This document shows positions 12,541 to 64,000 of a stretch of 64,000 nucleotides of DNA, one piece after another. The notes under the pieces were generated by a model. It worked only from the letters and a program-made list of their open reading frames with translations. It had not been told where the DNA came from and made no database searches. Position numbers and translations under genes: made by a program. The DNA comes from Zeus faber (taxonomy: Eukaryota > Chordata > Actinopteri > Zeiformes > Zeidae). The DNA lies in contig OY482866.1 of the NCBI GenBank assembly GCA_960531495.1, positions 4,126,418 to 4,190,417 of the forward strand. Direction: 5' to 3'. Every line of letters starts with the position of its first letter. Within the stretch, counting starts at the first letter, position 1.

Positions 12541-14205
12541 TTAATGTATAATGTCAACGCTTCAGAGCTTTATGGCATCCATGTTTGTTTTGGTGTCAAA
12601 ATATCGCAAGATATTTTGCATCTCGTGGGAAGATGCATTCTCGTGAGGGTTGGAGTACCACAAAACTCAGTCTGTTCTCCCTCTTCAGATCTGTGCTCCT
12701 CAAAGACAGCAGTTGTAATGCAGTTGTGGGTGCAGAAGGGACTGAAAATCTGTAAATTTCAGTTGTTAAATGTGTGCTGCTCAAACTTTTCATTGTTTTT
12801 CACAATTGGAAAAAATACCGTAATGTGGACGAGGCTTAAGACACACTTGACCACTTGTTTTTATTTTATTTTATTTTTTTAAACTATATTCCTTCTATGA
12901 AAGATTGATACCCATTTCCCACTGCAACAAAAACCCGGTCACACCCGATAACAATCGGCATTTGTCACCAGTGGGAAAGGAGAAACCAGGGTCTCAGTCC
13001 CGGGTCAGATGACCCGGCAATAGACCCGGCAATAGACCCGGGTTTAATCTGCTCCACCTCCGATCCGCTCTTATGTGAACGGGACACCCGGGTTGACACG
13101 CTCATTGTGGCCCCTTTACCTGCGTGATGCGAAGCGCATTGAATTTCACTGACTCAAAGACACCGTATAAATAGACAGACTGGAATAACCATGTATCATT
13201 CAATCATTTCATATCCCATTTAGAATCCAAAATCAGAAGTTATTGATTTTCTGCATTGGGGCCGTGAAATGTTGTGAATGTGGGGATCGCACCCTGGGGA
13301 GCACAGCAGAGAACCCCCGTGCTCCCTGCAGGGATGAACAGATTGTGAAATTCTGGCCCAGTACTAATGTTTAAAATAACCATTTGGCTGATACTGAGGG
13401 TCTTTTTTTGTTGTTGTTATTATTCCATCTTTTGGCGGCGCAGCACTGGTCTCTCCTCCCCCGCCATCGGGGAGGTGGGACGGCTAAATTTTTTATAACA
13501 TTATTACCGGAAATTTTGACCAGCAAGTTTATCATTTATTGTTTTTTAAACTACATTTTACTAGGCAAAAGAACAGTTATTACCGGAGCCAAACATCAAT
13601 CAAGTGGCGTAAAACATACTTTACACATGGCTTCGTACCCAAAGACCAAAGTTACATATTGCAAGAACAGGCATTCGGGGGTTGTGGGTGGGAATGAATG
13701 AAGTGCCATTCTACATTATTACAAGTCAGTGTACCATCAAAATGATTCTGAAGCTGTTATTTAAAGGTTAAAAAGTTAGATAGTATTGCTTTAAAATAAT
13801 CCAATCAATCATCAAAGTTTAACTTTTTGCCGCCCTCCGCAACGGATTTCAGCCGGATGTTACAGTACATAGCTACCTTACAGACATGGAGAAAGCGAGG
13901 AGCCGACTTTACTGCGCATGTCTGCTGTGGCTGCCGTAGTTTATGGAGCTGGTAGATGCTGTTTTCTCCCGAATATCCCACTTAAAAGGCTTAAATCAAA
14001 ACCGTGGATTGATATAACAGTTGTTTATCTATTTATTAATTGCACGGAGGCTGTTTGTTGCTATAGTGAGGAAGCAGATGGAGGATTTGGGCATGTTGGT
14101 CTCGCATGGCACAGTTTGTACGGTGATAAAGTTGCAGCTCCATGTTATTGTATAAATACTATAAGTATAATAAAAAAAAACAAGTACTTGTATAAATTGT
14201 TATAC

Positions 14206-14490
14206 AGGTACTCATAACTTAACAACCAAGTTCTGTTCTTACGACTAGGTTGTTAAGCAAATTGGTCAACAAGTGAGGACCCGCCCCCTTACCGTTATTT
14301 CAATCTTGGAGATTGCGAACGCTAGTCTAGTGAATACTGACAGACTTTGGGATTGAGACTGAGAAAGGGTGATGCGCGATGAGATGCTTGACGCTGAAAT
14401 GCTGCTGCATACAATACTGACTGGTTGGAGAGCTGCTTGTAAGTCTGAACTGTCATTAAACAGGTAGGTCTTTAAGTGAGGAGTACTCTA
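14206..14490. mobile_element. Palindrome-ended MITE, copy 2
   Basis: Same family as 9016-9287 but opposite orientation. Shared blocks include CCCCCTTACCGT, GCGAACGCTAG.CTAGTGAATACTGACAGAC (broken by one mismatch) and GATGCGCGATGAGATGC. The ends are ACAGGTACTC and GAGTACTC with flanking TA dinucleotides. Confidence 0.6.
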
Positions 14491-15111
14491 AATAGTTTTG
14501 TTTAATATATTTTATTGCAGTTTTTGTGCATCACCATAGCAACATATCATGCTGTTATCCCGTTCCCGTGTCCCCATTACGCACGTTGCTTGTTTCTCCC
14601 ATAAAGAAACAGTAAAATAAAAGAACCTACATCTAAAATAAAAACACTGTTTTGGCAAACCGATCACCCCTGGGTTGGCACAGTCGATACTCTCGGAGCG
14701 CAAGCACCCCATCACCGGCACGCCGTAGGCACCGTCGGTACAGTAGCCTATGTCACCTATAGTAAGAGCCAGCCCTGCCAACACAACATTTGGCCAGCGC
14801 AAAATTGATGGGACACAACAGATAAACATCGGCCACTGCCATCGGTGAATGTCATCTTATTTGCCAATAGGCCTAGGACACTCAATAAGGTGAATTTCAG
14901 CGGATACCGATACACGGTCGATAAATCGGTGTATCCCTAGTAACGATTGGTTGTAATTACACATCTAATTTTATAACAATGCTCTCCGTTTCCTTTTCTT
15001 CCGGTGCTGTCACACACGTGTCGATTGATTGAATATTATTCTTTTTTAAATCTTAATGCTATTTACCTTTAATATGCTGTTTTTCCCCTGACTCTTTGAC
15101 TCTGTTCTCAG

Positions 15112-64000
<48,889 letters not shown>

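Larger units (their letters stand above)
10161..15111 (+). other. Region upstream of FOCAD start exon (probable intron 1)
   Basis: No coding exon is found. It contains a CRE-type TGACGTCA at 10531-10538 and a largely unique-looking stretch at 10980-12060. It also holds a Harbinger Myb-like fragment at 12448-12540, a repeat with GTGGGAAAGG/CCCGGG blocks at about 12915-13090 and the MITE at 14206-14490. A repeat end resembling hAT sequence (GGATACCGATAC) sits at about 14820-14950. The open frame at 13918-14217 matches nothing I know. Confidence 0.5.

Noticed and set aside
13918..14217. 99-codon open frame
   Set aside because: No domain or family similarity seen, AT-rich tail, next to a MITE; not supported as a gene.

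Overview
The window is vertebrate nuclear DNA, almost certainly from a ray-finned (teleost) fish. Genes are split by GT-AG introns, (GT)n/(CA)n microsatellites are very abundant, and the interspersed repeats are typical of fish: Tc1-like transposons, hAT and pogo-like MITEs, a tRNA-derived SINE with an UnaL2-like tail, and L1-, L2/CR1- and Rex1/CR1-like LINE remnants. Species cannot be told from the sequence.

Two protein genes are present, head to head. On the minus strand the 5' end of MLLT3 (AF9, YEATS-domain reader of acylated histone H3) is at 7034-7485: a 4-codon first coding exon inside a CpG island, then a 181-nt exon carrying the first half of the YEATS domain. The rest of MLLT3 lies left of the window, so 1-7033 is intron 2. 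On the plus strand, 34 coding exons of FOCAD (focadhesin) run from the start codon at 15127 to 62719. They encode about 1,381 of roughly 1,800 residues, and the C-terminal part lies right of the window. MLLT3 and FOCAD are also divergent neighbours on human chromosome 9p21, so this is conserved synteny. No other host gene was found.

Layout: 1-7033 MLLT3 intron 2 with MITEs; 7034-7800 MLLT3 exons and CpG-island promoter; 7800-15111 intergenic DNA and probable FOCAD 5' region, with a candidate non-coding first exon near 10085-10160; 15112-62719 FOCAD exons and introns. The introns hold a GC-rich L1-like 3' end (15.4-17.6 kb), a Rex1/CR1-like LINE (21.1-22.5 kb), a hAT element (22.85-23.78 kb), a 1.6-kb Tc1 element with intact ends (35.9-37.5 kb), a second Tc1 remnant (41.9-43.0 kb), a pogo-like MITE with a nested SINE-like insertion (49.2-50.2 kb), and a nested L2 plus 5'-inverted L1-like LINE complex in the 9.8-kb intron (52.4-59.0 kb).

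The strongest unexplained signals are: (1) the FOCAD exon at 39376-39502 ends in GAG followed by GAGAGT instead of GTGAGT, a non-canonical or broken donor, and the exon sits between complementary (GT)n and (CA)n arrays; (2) 45 bp of the FOCAD exon at 62639-62719, together with its abutting (TG)n tract, recur inverted 10 kb upstream at 52686-52730 inside the 3' end of an L2 LINE; (3) several FOCAD splice sites are formed directly by, or abut, long (GT)n arrays. I found no novel multi-gene system.
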